Shown: positions 43,701 to 55,854 of the stretch, one piece after another
Layout of the letters: each line of letters opens with the position of its first letter
Numbering within the stretch: the stretch's first letter is position 1
NCBI GenBank assembly: GCA_009760855.2
Contig: WPIO01000013.1
Location: 7,008,501-7,072,500 of the forward strand
Direction: 5' to 3'
DNA length: 64,000 bases
Source: Cristatella mucedo
Taxonomy: Eukaryota > Bryozoa > Phylactolaemata > Cristatellidae
Translations under genes and position numbers: made by a program
The notes under the pieces: generated by a model
Databases searched by the model: none
Seen by the model: only the letters and a program-made list of their open reading frames with translations
Told to the model about the DNA's origin: nothing

Positions 43701-46700
43701 ACTGAGCCCGAGTTTAATCAAAAATTTCTGCTACTGGTGTAGGCTGAACACGTCGCCTCTGCCGCCTGTTGATATCACTCCACAGTCGTTCTATGAGATT
43801 AAATCAGGTGAGTGGCTACGGCCACAGCACCATCAAACGTCAAAACGTACTTTACGTCAAAAAGTACTTTATGCAAGTTACTCTTGGTCAAGCAAGCTGC
43901 TGGATATCAAAGCTCAAATACTCTCAGATCCTTTCATTCGACAGCAAGAGAACGACCATATGCACACTGCCAGGGATGTGAATACTTTTCTGACAAACCC
44001 TAATTTGTCGTTCGATGGAGTTGCAACACGGTAAAAGTGCCACACCAGAAGCCACCACTGGTGAAAAATAAACAGCTAGTAATGTGAATGGTCTGTCTGT
44101 CAGTGGATAAATCTGGCGCCAATAGCAAATTCCAGTAATCAGCTGCTTTAAATAAGGTACTTACCATGCATAAATTAATATAACGTCTCCGTTGCTGATC
44201 TTCTGCTGCGCATGCACACCAGCGATGGCAGCATCACTGCCTTCGATTCTTTCTTTGTAGAATGTGTCTATTGCTTCGTACAAAATTTCTTTAGCCTAAA
44301 AATGGAGACATTACCTATCAGCAGCTAAGTACAGACTACACAAAACAAGATAATATCAAATTATACAAAATAGCTTAGGCTTAGCATGGTCCATCCAACG
44401 TGGCAAGAAAAAGTTAGATTCCCCCAAAGAAACGTATAGAGTTCAACCTAGCAGGTGGATCGCAAATCGAAAGAGACGAGCCACTTGTGGCGGGTCTTTC
44501 TAGAACATTCACGTGAGAACTCAGCCAGCCTATGACAACTACTCTCCTGCTGCCAACTGTGGCTCATCCTTTTCAGAGGTCCTGAGCTGCTACTTCCACG
44601 CTACTCACTGCCTCAACTGCTCTCCTGACTCTGCTATGCTTCTCACTTTCTCTTTGTTGCGTGAGACGAAGTCTGTTGGCTACCGAATGCGTACCGAAAA
44701 CCACTTAGGTTGTGAGTGTGCTATGCAAAATTCTCCTGCGTAACACCCACATGGTCTTTATGACTTTGAGGAGTTACAGACGGAGACACATTACATTACA
44801 TTATTTGGGTAAAACTTTCTTCTTGGAAAACCTTATTTTGGAAAAAAACTGCTGAGTTTTAAAAAATCACGGCCAAAAATATTCCCACAGGGTAAGATTA
44901 ATATGAGGAAGAAGTAAATGTACGAGATTGTGCATGCTGCCACCTCAGTTGGGCTAGTAGGTGAGAAAATAAGTGCACAATTAACTTGCTCAGCGGTTTC
45001 ACATGGATGTGGAAACAATTGCGGTTTTCGAAGGATAGTTTTTAGCAGCACAATCAGACGACAGTAAAGTAAGATTTTTTGGATGTGCCAGATATACCTC
45101 TCTAGAAGAATGCACCTTAACAACTGTGTCGGGCACTAGTTAGGGGAATATTCAAGGTTTAAGACTTGTTGCTTTGTGCATGCACATACACAGGCCAGAT
45201 CTGGTTTGAGAATATGCAAGAATCGGTTGTGCAGTTAGAGCAAGAAACCAGCCCAATACGTTTCCTTATGAAAAAAAGACCAGTAGAGCACTATAACACT
45301 GCTTTAGAAGTCTTGGCAAAGACAAGAGATGCCAAAACCATGGTGACCTGCATGGGTTATAATGTGTTCCATGGAATTATGAGACGGTAGTTTAATTTAG
45401 TGCATGCATTTAAAAACTGAAATAGTTAAAACCTAGGAATTTTTTTTTAAAGAATTCTTTAATTGCTTGTTTACCAGAAACGTCAGATTTTTCCTTTACA
45501 TCGCATCATCGAAGTTTAGCATCTCTTCGAACCGTATCAAACTTATGGTTGTAAACTATAACTTGTGTTTTAACTTGTGTTAATAACTTGTGTTTTCCGT
45601 TAATTTTAATCCACATCACAGCTGGGTAGCCCCCACTCCCGAAGCTTGAGCATAAGTTGTTTGAGGATAGCAAAGTAAACAATCGCCCAAAAATTCCATC
45701 ACCAGGCCACAAATCGGCATAATAAATAGTTGGTGAGAATAAGGCCGTACATACTCCATCCGTAGACGGTTCAATTGCACTGATATAGCAAAGAAAGCTC
45801 ATCATGATGAGCCTCATTGCTTTTATGACATGGCACGGTATCAAGTCCAACCTCACACCCAATCGATGACATGTTAGCGTATAAGTTTCCAATGACTACT
45901 CTATGTATACAATAGTTACCTCTGAATCAGACGCCTGACTGGGCATATGATTTATCTGATGCTTTATGCATTTGATGGCACTTGCCATGCTCACAGAAAG
46001 AGGTCGACATTTGCTGAGGTATGTAATATATGGTTTGATGGCATTAGCAAGATCACGTGACAACTCCTTCTGCAGAGGTGTTGCATAGTCAGCAATAACC
46101 TTGAAATGTACATAAAAAGAGCAAGCTTCATGCCAGTAGTGACGAGTGCAGTAAGTAGCTAATCCACTTATCAATTACACACAAACTGCATGATTAAACA
46201 CGAGACGAAGCACTTGCAAATACAGGCACGGCTGCAGAGTGCTATAGGCACGCACATCAAATCAGTTAGGCCGTGTATGCAAGAAGACAATTCGAAACTA
46301 TATCTGTCCAATTTATATAAACACGTTCAATATGCAGTTGGCTGGTCTGCAACAGCTGCATGTGGATACTAGAATTGACACCTCATCGTCTATCAACAAG
46401 ATAGGTATTCAGTCTGCAGAGAAACCATTCAAGAAGCAGCCAACATGACTAAGAAATAATTGAATTGAATCCTCTATGTTAATGGCAGCTGATACATAAA
46501 CATTCATTCAGAGAAAATTAAAAATCACATGTCTGCACATAAGCCATATGCTTGAGATTCAGCCTGAAGCAAGATCTGCTGATCCTTAAGAAGCAGCAAT
46601 GACAAGTCACCATCAATATAATTCTAGCCGATGGCATGTAAGTGCAGAAACAAACATCACGTTCAGAAAAAGTATCAGTCACTCCTCAGCAGGTGCCATC

Positions 46701-49216
46701 GACATGGATACACAGATTTTTCACTAGCCCCATGCTAAATACTTACCTTCCTAAATGCATCAAGCAGTGCTATACAACGTGCATTTGAGCCACAGATTGT
46801 GCCACTTGCATACTGAACACCGAGTTTCAGTATAGCTGGATGAATGCCACTCGTGCAAAAGCTACAAAAAACAATTTATTTTTAAATAACACCGTAGCAT
46901 AAGAGCACGATAAATAAAGAGTCGTGGAGCATCATCAGTAAGGAGCCGGCAGAATACTTGGTTGATACCCATTAAAGGACTAGCAAAAGAATCGTATGGG
47001 AGAGATCAACACAAAAAATATTCCCATTTCTGTAGGCAGTTTGGAATCGGTCAACTAGAAGGCTATTATGGCACAGAAACTTGACTGCTCAAGTGGCATT
47101 GCCCATTTAAAGCATTACGAGACACGCATGCTGTGCAACCATACACATGTACAGCCAAGATGACCATGCCTCAACCTTTCCGATGCAACCAACCATAGCA
47201 AGAGGAGTGGCTTGGGCTACCCCAGATCGGTTGGGAGGAAGGATCAGGGCCCACCCCGGCCTCCATGCCCATTCAACCACTCATAAGCAGTAAGCAACTT
47301 ACAGCATGTTAGAGGTGAGAGATGGGCCATGCATGTATTGTGGTAGATGACTAAATAAGTTAACCGACTTTTCCATAAGTTCACTAAAAAAAAAAGTAAT
47401 ACATTGATCATTGCTGAGGCCACCAGTCGATTCACGACAAAACAACACATTGCAGGTAGTATCAGCACAGCCACTGCTTGGGCAATGCTATACAGAAGCA
47501 AACCAGAGCTAATTGATAAATAAAGATAGACAGATCAACAAACGAATGCACGAAGAAGCCCAGACATTGATCCGTCAAAATTAATACAAGGTAGTAAAAA
47601 CACAGCCACTACTTGGGCAATACTATACAGAAGCAAACCAGAGCTAATTGATAAATAAAGATAGGCAGATCAACAAATAAATGCACGAAGAAGCCCAGAC
47701 ATTGATCCGTCAAAATTAATATAAGCTAATACTCATTGAGTTCTTCCTAAGTGTGCAGATCTGAAAAAATTATCCCCGAAGTCAAGGATTGCCACAAAGT
47801 TGCTAAGATCAGCTACCACGGCTACCTACTCTGCTCGAGTGTCGAGGGCTTGACTTAGCAGATGGACAAATTAGCATAGCACCCCTGAAGCTTGATGGGA
47901 TACCACAGATTCTTTCAATTGATGAGAAGTGATCATTGGAGTAATGCATATGACCATTCAACAATTGACGATCCGGTTACCACACCAACACATATTCAGT
48001 AACACCATTAAAATAAAAGACAGGCAACTGCATACACTGAGTTTTCTGACTTTTTGTTTGGAGCTGAAGTCGCAGGCACAGGCTTCTTATCTGGTTGTGC
48101 ACTAGTTTCGGATTCCACCTTCTTGTTTGCTGAAAAGACATTAAGACATGAGTTAGCATTGTGTGATTCAAAAGCTCGATTGGGCTAGCTTCTAGCAAAT
48201 GTGTACATTAATCGCCAAGGTCAAGAATTGTTACAAAAAGGTTTTGCTGAATCCGTATACATTTCCAAGAATTTGAGGATTAAAGCTTCAGGTTCAAACT
48301 TCTTAAGCTTTACATATTGAGTTGAAGGCTGGGCAGAGAGCACTAAATTTCGACCCAGACAAAAAAACACATAGTTCAATAACCATAGGCATTATCATAC
48401 TGCAGCTATCACAGGGGTGGGTGATTGAGCCAGGCCAAAATCGTGCAGTTTTATGTAAGTACCGACAAGAAAGAAAACAAATCAGACGGCAATTAATACA
48501 GCATCAATCGAATGCTTCTACTAACGTATGAAAGTGCTGAGGACAAAATAAAATTGCAGCCTTTACGCTGGAATAGGTTTTCTGCAAAGCATCTGGCATG
48601 GTCATTCGGAGCCACTATTTTTAAATTCACCAGCTAAAAATACAGCATTTTGATAATTTTACTTACTTCAAAACTTCAGGGTCTAAAAGGCCTATGAGAA
48701 AACCATTATTTCTGGCCAGCAGATAAAGATAAAATAAGGAAAAATGCCATTTTGAAATCGAGAATTAAACCAGGGTTTCTCGCATAAGCTAAGGTACAGG
48801 CAGTGTAGTGATATCTTCGACTTAAGAAAACTAGTCTGGTGGCTATATCATGGACCCATCGTGAAGACTCGGTGCGTTGTAGGCAGCTCCACCAAGCTGG
48901 TCTAGGGTACTAATAAGATCACTCACTAGCTTTCCATTGAGGTGCTTGCTCTCCACGACTCGGGTCGTGGGTCGATTCCTGCAGCAGGCAAGCTGTTATT
49001 GGGGGTGATAGCCATACAGGTTCTGGTGATGCTATATAAATGAGGCTGTTCAACCAGCCGGCATTTACTTTTTATCTTTTTCAGTGTGTAGCTCCATAAG
49101 CTGTGAGCATGGGAGGGGGAAAAAAGAGGATGAGAGAGATAATGGAAAAAGAGCCTAGGGAGATAATGGAAAGATTGAGTGAGAGGGAGGAAGAGAGAGA
49201 GAGAGAGAGGTAGAGA

Positions 49217-49254
<38 letters not shown>

Positions 49255-49258
49255 GAGA

Positions 49259-49315
<57 letters not shown>

Positions 49316-52300
49316 GATGAGATGGTTAGAGAGAAGAAGGGCAGAGATGGAGAACGAGGGAAGGGAGAGAATGAGAGGGAGAGAGGGATGGAGGGCAGGA
49401 GAGTAAGAACAACTGCATTTCAGATGAACAACAACGGCTAACGAAATAGAACCCTCTTCTTATAATCTGCCAACATGTTTTATGCATGCTGATTATTATT
49501 ATTATACGGTCTTAGTATTTCTCATAAGGCCCACAGAATGCTGCTGCTGCTACTACCACTACTACTACTACCAGTACCACCACTACTAGTAATAATAATA
49601 ATAATAATAGGCCGTTTGTATAGCTTCTTAAGAGAACTAAATCTATATAATGTGCCTAGCAAGAGATTGTGTTCTAAGAGGGCACTATAACAGATGTATT
49701 GTTATTATTATTGTTATTATTATTATTATCCATTCGCTTTTAAAAGTTACTGCAAGAGAGGCAAACACGAAAGCTTACTCACATGTACGATATCATGCTT
49801 AGACAAGCTTGTAAAAGCAAACAAGTAACATGCCTAGACCGACATGCAAGGGCACACTAAGAAGACACTCAAGGCCACCAGTTAGTAAGACCTCAGGCTA
49901 GTAACATTCACTGAATCATGCACAAGTAAACATGAAAAGAACAAGCATCAGAACAAAAAAGACAAGTGCAGGGGGAAAGAAAAGCTGATCAGAACAGGTG
50001 CATCTATGGCTAAGACGTAAACTATGCAAAGTTAATACACCTAGTGATTGTAGAATAGGTTGGCTGGTGCAAGCAAGTGAAGCAAGCTGTAAGCCAGACC
50101 CAGAATCTTGAAAGTTGATAGGATGCTCAATAGGGAGTCAATGAAGCTCAGACAGAAGTGGTATGCTGTGGCAGCTACTCCGCTGACGACAAACCGGTCG
50201 AACTGCTAAGTTTTGCACCAGTTGAAGACTATTAAGGGCACGGGCTGGGAGTACCGAATAAAGGGAATAGCAATAATCTAGACGCAATGTCACAAACGTG
50301 TTAACTAGTTTGGCTTTCGTAATCTTGCATAAGCTGGCCCGAGTTTTGCTATGTTCCTTAACGGAAATTAGACCGACTTGACGGTGGAGGATGGCGGAGG
50401 ATATGTGCTCATTCAATGAAGAGTCATTTTGGAATAGCATGCCCGGAATACAAGGAGACGTCACTCGAATGATGCTAGATGAACAATCCTTAGGGCGAGG
50501 TCTTCAAGCTTGAGGGTAACACTAGGCTTGCACATAACTATTAGGTCGGACTTATATTCGTAAAGCGTCAGGAAGTTAGTGCCATCCAAGCACAAATATC
50601 GTCGATTCATAGACGGCGTAGAAATGACACTAAAGATTTCGCATGGCCTATGTCAGACATAGGTCAGAACAGTTCAAATCGCTTCAACATGTTCTTACTT
50701 ATCTCAAAATGAAGTTGTTTTACTGGCTGAGTCACTGCATAAGCACCAAACAATGAGCCGTGATGGCACACTAGGTGAGGCGGTTGCTTTCCCGACCCCG
50801 GTCCCGAGGTCGCGGGTTCGATTCCTGCCATGGGCGATTCTCAATCGCCACTGCAAGCGGTTGTGATAGCCGTAAAGGCTCTTCTGTCGCTATACAAAAA
50901 GAGGCTGTTTAATCAGCTAGGATTTATTTATTTCTATCAAAAAGTATTTCACTGGCCAGGCAGCGTGCTAAAGGCCGTTATCTTGCTGCCAAATGCAAAC
51001 GAACAATACCCAAGCAAAGTACTTGAGCTTTATCAATCCAACTTGCTTGAGCAATAATAGCTTGAGTCAAGTACTTTTTCTTTTGAAGAATTTTCGTTCG
51101 GTACTGATGCAGTGGCCCAGCCAGTCGCCTGATTTGAACCCCGGTAGAAACTATGGAGCGATATCGACTAGAAGCTGAGGTATGGTGTTCGCCTAACACG
51201 AGTAGGCGACCTCCTCAGCAAAACTCAGGCTCTGGAATGTGCTGGAGCAGAAGAGACAGCACAGGTGCTGGTATCATCTATATCTGGCCAGACTAAGGAG
51301 CGTCCTAAAGAATCGTCATGAGATTTCACACTAAACGCATGTATAGTAACAATATGTAAGCTTGTTTTCGGCTGTCAATAAATATTTTCACATGCTGCAC
51401 ATAACTTTGGTAGGTTTGGCAAAGTAGAAAACCCTGTTAATACCCAAAAGAATTTACAGATACAGCAGCTGCAGCGGTTTGTTTGACATAGAGTGTACGC
51501 TCACATTTGTCTCACTGCATTTTTAGTTACAGAAAGTATTTCTAGGTTCTCATGCGATTAGACTAATTAAATAACACCCGGATATACATCAAGTACTAAG
51601 AATACTCAGCCATTGAGTCTTGGGAGAGAGGAATGTCATTTACATTACAAAAATCTGAAATTATAGCTTTACCTATCAATACAGTCAAAGTCTGAGAATA
51701 GCTAAGGAAGTACAAGGCAAAGTGGTACTTCCAAGGTGCAGCAGGCAAAAAATCAGCATCGCCATTGAGAGAATAATCAAGTTTCAGTTCTTGTGTACCT
51801 GTGCATGATTCGGTGTATGTCATAGCCAGAGGTCCTACTAATTGGTGGCCATGAGTGTCTTAATGTTCCCTTTAGTACGCTAACCTAAACATGATGCTTG
51901 CAGAGACATGCTTGATACCCTTAATGTCTCTAACCCTTGGCTATTCACTCTTGCAGCAATCTGTAAACCACAGGATAGAGATTTAGTTTTCTTGGGCTAT
52001 ATAAAATTATGATTATTATTATAGTAGTCTGGAACTGCAAACTAAATGATTATTATCGTTACGGTAGTTTGGAACTGCAAACTCAAATCATTTACCACCA
52101 AACAATAGTCTTTAGAAACAAAAAAAGAGGGGCTAATGCATCGTCTGAGAAGAGCTGATGGCACAAGGGAGTCGATAGAGAGGCGCCAGCTCGGCCAGGC
52201 AAGCAGAGGCCCTGCCGAAGTAGACTTGAAAATAAAATGCGCAAGTTGCGATTTGCACCAGTTGTCCTACCAAGAAGCTTCAATTGCTAAGATGCACAAC

Positions 52301-55225
52301 CAGATTTCTTGAATTCTTTGTCTGCAATGACATTAACAGGCTTTGCGAAAAAAAAGAAATTAGACGATGCTGATCTTGGAGTTACCCGATGGGGCTCCAA
52401 CTGCTTGAGATTTTGCTACTGGAACACTTCCTTTCTTTTCCTCTTTGGCTTTCCTCTGTGCTTCCTGCAATCACATGCATATAAATTCAATAGGCAGCAC
52501 CATAAATCAATATGCTCGAGGCACATAATGACTAAACCCATTTACCAGGGTATGCGGTAACTACATGCACAACAAGAAACCCGATTCCATCTACAATTAG
52601 TCACTTGACTTCTTAATTGATGACCATCGATATTTCATATTAGAGCAAGGACACCAGTCGAAAAACTGGAATAAGATCGTGCGGCATGCTAGCACTAAGT
52701 TCAGGAGCACATATACAGGGCCTTAGTCGTGCAGGTCCAGATACAGAAATCCGCTTTATCAAGTACATTATTATTATTATTATTATCTGCTTCGGTTTGC
52801 AGAACAGTCCATTGCCATTGTAACGACTGTTTATAAATATCCAGCATTGCTCGAGGGACAATGTTATTTGGCAATGCTAACAGCATAATCAGTCCTGTGA
52901 GGCCACTTATACTGCATAAAAATTATGCAACTTGATCTTGCACAATATGCAGTGGGTAATCCAAGCAGCCAAATTACGGAAGAGCTTCTCTTGCGTACGC
53001 AGTTCTGTAATAAATAGTTCTACGTAGGCAATCCTTGCAGCACTCTGTAGTTTATACTATACAAGTGGGTTTCAGTTCAATCTAAAGAAACAAAAAACAA
53101 AACATCCACCTTCTTATAATAATAATAATAATAATAATGCATCTGATAAAGTGCCCTCAGAGAACTCAATCTCTTTCTAGGTGCCTAATTCTTAGCTCCG
53201 AAGATCCTGAGCATTAACAACCACCATTAAAACCGTTAAAAAGCTTACAATCAATCGCTAAGCAAGTAGCATTTAAAATTAAATGTGAGGCTATGAAAAC
53301 GGGTTACGAAAACAGCTACACCGTGTATGCTGCCCTGGTTTAAACCATGGATTAAGGCTCTCGCCTTTAACGACCAAGGCCAAAGTGATCACCTATAACT
53401 ACCAAGGTCGTGGACTCAAGTTCTGTAGCATATGTGAAGTGCCTGGCTAGAGATTCGATTCTCTTAGGGAATACAACGGAATATTTTTTAATTTTTATAT
53501 ATTTATGCCAACTGACATACATGTACAATACCAGCACAGCAGTACCATAAAAGGTTAGTTAAGAATTACAGAGAAACTCAGTGTGACCAAAACCCCTCTC
53601 GAGTGGCCATACAAGTGTATAATGCAAACAGAGACAAGACACGATAGTGGTACCTCGGCTTACGAGTTTAATTCGCTCCGTGCCAGAGCTCGTAACTCAA
53701 ATTACTCGTACGTCAAATCAATTTTCCCCATTGAAGTGAATTGAAATGCCATTAATCCGTTCCGGACCCCCAAAAACACTGATTGTTTATTGGCTGGGCC
53801 TTTAAGCAGAGGTGCCGATTGTTATCAGTTATGCGATGAACTCTCACACGATGATATTGCCTAATAGAGTACAGTACATACTTAGCTATTCCTGCTGTAG
53901 TCGGATTCAACACCCGAGTTTGGCGATCTTGTGCGTCCAAGCACCATGATGGCTCGCTCGAGTCTGTCTGGGAGCGAACCAACAGGCCTTTGTTTGGCAT
54001 CACAGCCAGGTAGCAAGGCAGCATCTTGCAACGGAACGTCGTTCTCTGCCCTACCCTTACTGGCCTGAGTAACAACAGGCAATGTGACGTTTGTTGCAGA
54101 AGCTAGCGGTGGAGTATCTGAGGCTGGCTCGTAACCCGAATTTCAGCTTGCAACTCAAAGCAAAAATCGGCCGAGAGACAGGTCGTATCTCGAAACACTC
54201 GCATGTCGAGACATTCGTAAGCCGAAGTACCACTGTGTAGCTAAACTTCCATTTAACTAACGAGCATAGAGGACAAAGAAGATACGTTAGCTACTGAAGA
54301 AGATACGTTAGCTACTGATAACTTCACCATCGTCGCAAAGCGCCTTGGTACAAATGAATTGTTAATATTATTTAGTTGAAGCTTAGCTGAAAGAATGGCA
54401 CACACAGTCTAGGCTCTAGAAACAGGCATTATACATTAACCCATTGGCCTATCTTGGCTCTGTGTTGACCACTAGCTTCAGCAGCTCTACACCAGCATCA
54501 CAAGTGCTGTCAAGGTCATAACTATACCTAGAGCACATAGCAAGCACACGTATAACTGCCACTCGATGTTGCCCATAAAAAAATTAAAAAAAATACTAGC
54601 TGATTCAACAACCTCTTTTGTATAGCGACAGGAGAGCCTGTACGGCTATCATCCCCGCTTGCAGTGGCAATATAGGATCGCCCACCGGAGGATTCGAACC
54701 CACGACCTTGTAACCGAGGTCATGAAAGACAACCACCTTACCTAGTGTGCCATCACGACTCACCACCGTGCTATATAGCCTTCCAATCCCTCAGTTGAGA
54801 CAGTTCGGTGCTCACACTGACTGAACTCAAAGCAAGCCAAAGATGCTAGCCCAAGGAAAAACGCCAAGAAGGACAGAGTCTAGTACCTGCACTGCCCTTC
54901 TTTCGGCACGAAGCTGAGCCTTTGACTTCTGACCTTCATCCTGGCTGGCATCAACCAGCTTCAGTGGCTCGTTTGACAACTCTTGGGGCAGGCAGCTAGA
55001 CACTGCTTCACTGGTCTTCGGACTTGGCTCGGGTCCACGTTTTTCGGCTGTATTTTCTTTGCCCGGCGTTCTCTTTTTCTGAGGCGATGGCAAGCTGCTG
55101 CTGGTCTCCCGTACGCTTTGGTCTTTCGCCTCATGGATTGAAACCGGGCTGCCAAAATTGGCCTGTGTCGTTTTCGAAGTAGCTACCTTCTTTTTGTTAC
55201 CTGGCTTGGTCTCTACATCAGCCAT
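38039..55225 (-). CDS. EIF2B4: Translation initiation factor eIF2B subunit delta, complete, 11 exons
   Basis: Regulatory subunit of the decameric eIF2B complex, the GDP-GTP exchange factor for eIF2 and target of the integrated stress response; cytosolic. CDS exons in order: 54887-55225 (ATG), 52386-52464, 48036-48129, 47303-47383, 46747-46861, 45920-46099, 44165-44295, 41574-41665, 38750-38835, 38361-38541, 38039-38235 (TGA). All splice phases agree and total 1575 nt, 524 residues; the human protein is about 523. The first ~145 residues are Lys/Ser-rich with a helical [19 protein letters not shown] segment. The IF-2B fold follows: [111 protein letters not shown]. The exon 3 donor was placed at the second GT (AGT|GTATGC) because only this keeps the frame into exon 4. 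Confidence 0.96.
38940..39760 (-). mobile_element. L2-like LINE fragment
   Basis: The minus strand reads [38 protein letters not shown] and related pieces. Inserted in the EIF2B4 intron between 41574 and 38835. Frame-broken. Confidence 0.75.
40425..40600 (+). mobile_element. tRNA-derived SINE fragment
   Basis: A-box-like ttggcaccgggtaagatgct and B-box-like gtggattcgagccca, with a degenerate body. Confidence 0.5.
40708..40741. repeat. (CT)n microsatellite
   Basis: About 17 CT units followed by a C-rich run. Confidence 0.95.
41815..42110 (+). mobile_element. SINE type 2, dimer-like
   Basis: Two tRNA-like heads lie about 100 bases apart (B-box-like gtgggtttgagtcctt near 41850 and gtaggctcgaagcctg near 41930), followed by one body (tggacgattttttattgg ... 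ctattaaatcagctagta) and a further tail fragment to about 42110. Confidence 0.65.
42601..42785 (+). mobile_element. SINE type 2, near full length
   Basis: Reference copy: head gagccgtgatggcacactac, B box ggttcgattcc (42661-42671, exact match to the pol III consensus GGTTCGANTCC), body gggcgatcctttattgccac, tggtgatagcc, ctcctgtcgctatacaaaaa, tail gaggctgtttaatcagct and (TTTA)n. Lacks the LINE-like hairpin of type 1. Confidence 0.85.
43245..43800 (+). mobile_element. Tc1/mariner-like remnant interrupted by a SINE
   Basis: Terminal sequence acactcagccacacaaaagc and taagggtttcctacgatgcc matches the ends at 10690 and 23940. Similarity resumes after the SINE at 43352-43535 with gtgaaaatatctattgggtg and later ttgatatcactccacagtcg. 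Confidence 0.6.
43352..43535 (+). mobile_element. SINE type 2
   Basis: Full type 2 order (ggagccataatggctcac, tcgtcggttcaaatcatg, gggcgatcctttatctctgc, gaggctgttgaatcagctg), inserted within the Tc1-like remnant. Confidence 0.8.
44515..44800 (+). mobile_element. LINE family B, ORF C-terminus and 3' end
   Basis: Open frame for 76 codons ending AMQNSPA, nearly the same protein as at 16088-16375 (shared [20 protein letters not shown]). The 3' end finishes in an acattacattacatt run. Intronic in EIF2B4 but on the opposite strand. Confidence 0.8.
45194..45386 (+). CDS. Possible exon of an unrecognised protein, nested in an EIF2B4 intron on the opposite strand
   Basis: An open, protein-like stretch reading [34 protein letters not shown] and [12 protein letters not shown]. 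It is bounded by an acceptor-like sequence (catgcacatacacag) and a donor-like gtagtt, with no in-frame stop before 45388. Composition and helical pattern look real. I do not recognise the family and see no matching neighbouring exon, so it may be a lone transposed exon, a retrocopy fragment or chance. Confidence 0.3.
47459..47727. repeat. 135-bp tandem duplication
   Basis: Two units starting near 47466 and 47601 (cacagccactgcttgggcaa / cacagccactacttgggcaa) with few differences. Lies in the EIF2B4 intron between exons 48036 and 47383. Confidence 0.9.
48935..49070 (+). mobile_element. SINE type 2, 5' truncated
   Basis: ttgaggtgcttgctctccac, a B-box-like gtgggtcgattcctg, then tgatagccatacagg and gaggctgttcaaccagccgg. 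Confidence 0.7.
49190..49312. repeat. (GA)n satellite-like block
   Basis: Long GA run with two internal ggtagagagagggaga units, indicating duplication by slippage. A purine-only tract continues to about 49405. Trinucleotide runs (CTA/TAA) follow at 49549-49608. Confidence 0.95.
50040..50640 (-). mobile_element. L2-like LINE fragment
   Basis: The minus strand reads [32 protein letters not shown] and [17 protein letters not shown], the usual post-catalytic part of the ORF2. Intronic in EIF2B4. Confidence 0.8.
50690..51480 (+). mobile_element. Tc1/mariner-like remnant with SINE insertion
   Basis: The plus strand near 51105-51165 reads [20 protein letters not shown], the DDE-transposase end motif (usually QSPDLNPIENLW). 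The right end gtagaaaaccctgttaat at about 51425 matches the family terminus. Left of the SINE at 50753, tactggctgagtcactgcat is an inverted piece of the same motif, so the copy is rearranged. Confidence 0.7.
50753..50938 (+). mobile_element. SINE type 2, near full length
   Basis: Very close to the copy at 42601 along its whole length, with the exact B box ggttcgattcc at 50815-50825. Inserted in Tc1-like sequence. Confidence 0.85.
53335..53500 (+). mobile_element. SINE type 1
   Basis: Degenerate tRNA-like head (aaccatggattaaggctctc ... ggtcgtggactcaagtt), then the LINE-like tail gaagtgcctggctagaga ... ttctcttagg. Confidence 0.6.
53645..54235. mobile_element. Inverted-repeat mini-transposon (about 590 bp)
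   Basis: Left end tagtggtacctcggcttacg and reversed right end cagtggtacttcggcttacg differ at two positions. Next to the left end is a stretch of the type ttaattcgctccgtg / ctcgtaactcaaatt that I associate with a widespread DNA-transposon family (possibly pogo/Tigger). The interior has no convincing transposase. Target duplication not clear. Lies in EIF2B4 intron 1. Confidence 0.7.
54597..54763 (-). mobile_element. SINE type 2
   Basis: Reverse-oriented: gattcaacaacctcttttg, ggctatcatccccgcttgc, B box ggattcgaaccc, head accttacctagtgtgccatc. Confidence 0.8.
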
Positions 55226-55854
55226 TTTTCAGTGAGCCTCTAAAACATAGTTGCGCACAAATTACTGAATTCTAAAGCAATCCGTTCATGAAAGTCGTCA
55301 CAATAATCGGATCTATACTTCAGTGGAGCTCACTACAACGCAATGCTTCGACATAGCAAAACAAACTCGTCAGAGTACCTGTCAAACCAAAGCAAGTTTG
55401 GTCTCCAAACCTACAAGAAAGATCGTGCCAATTTGCAAATGGTACAAAGCCTTAATGGAAGTCACGGGAGAGACATGGAGAAGCAGAAAAAGACTAAGAT
55501 GGTCTAGAGGGATGATCTTAGGTATATGAGCTTTTATATGTAATGATTTCCACTCAATCTAAGTTTATCGAAACAAACAAAACCATCCAAGCAAAAACAA
55601 TTCATACCACGTGCCGAAAAAATGCTGCTGGCACAGAGTGACTCAGTAGAGGAATTCCGTAAGGGTATGCTGCATACAGCAGCAAACGAAACAGCCCCTA
55701 GAAGCGCACCAAATGCTGAGGCAGCCCGCGAAAAGCTGCTTAGATAGGTAGGTAGGCCTTTTTACAAGATTCCACAGCAAAGGATACAACTCTTCAGCAA
55801 AACACTTTTCCACTCAATAACAGTTCCGATTGTCTTTCGCTCGTAGTTTTAGCC

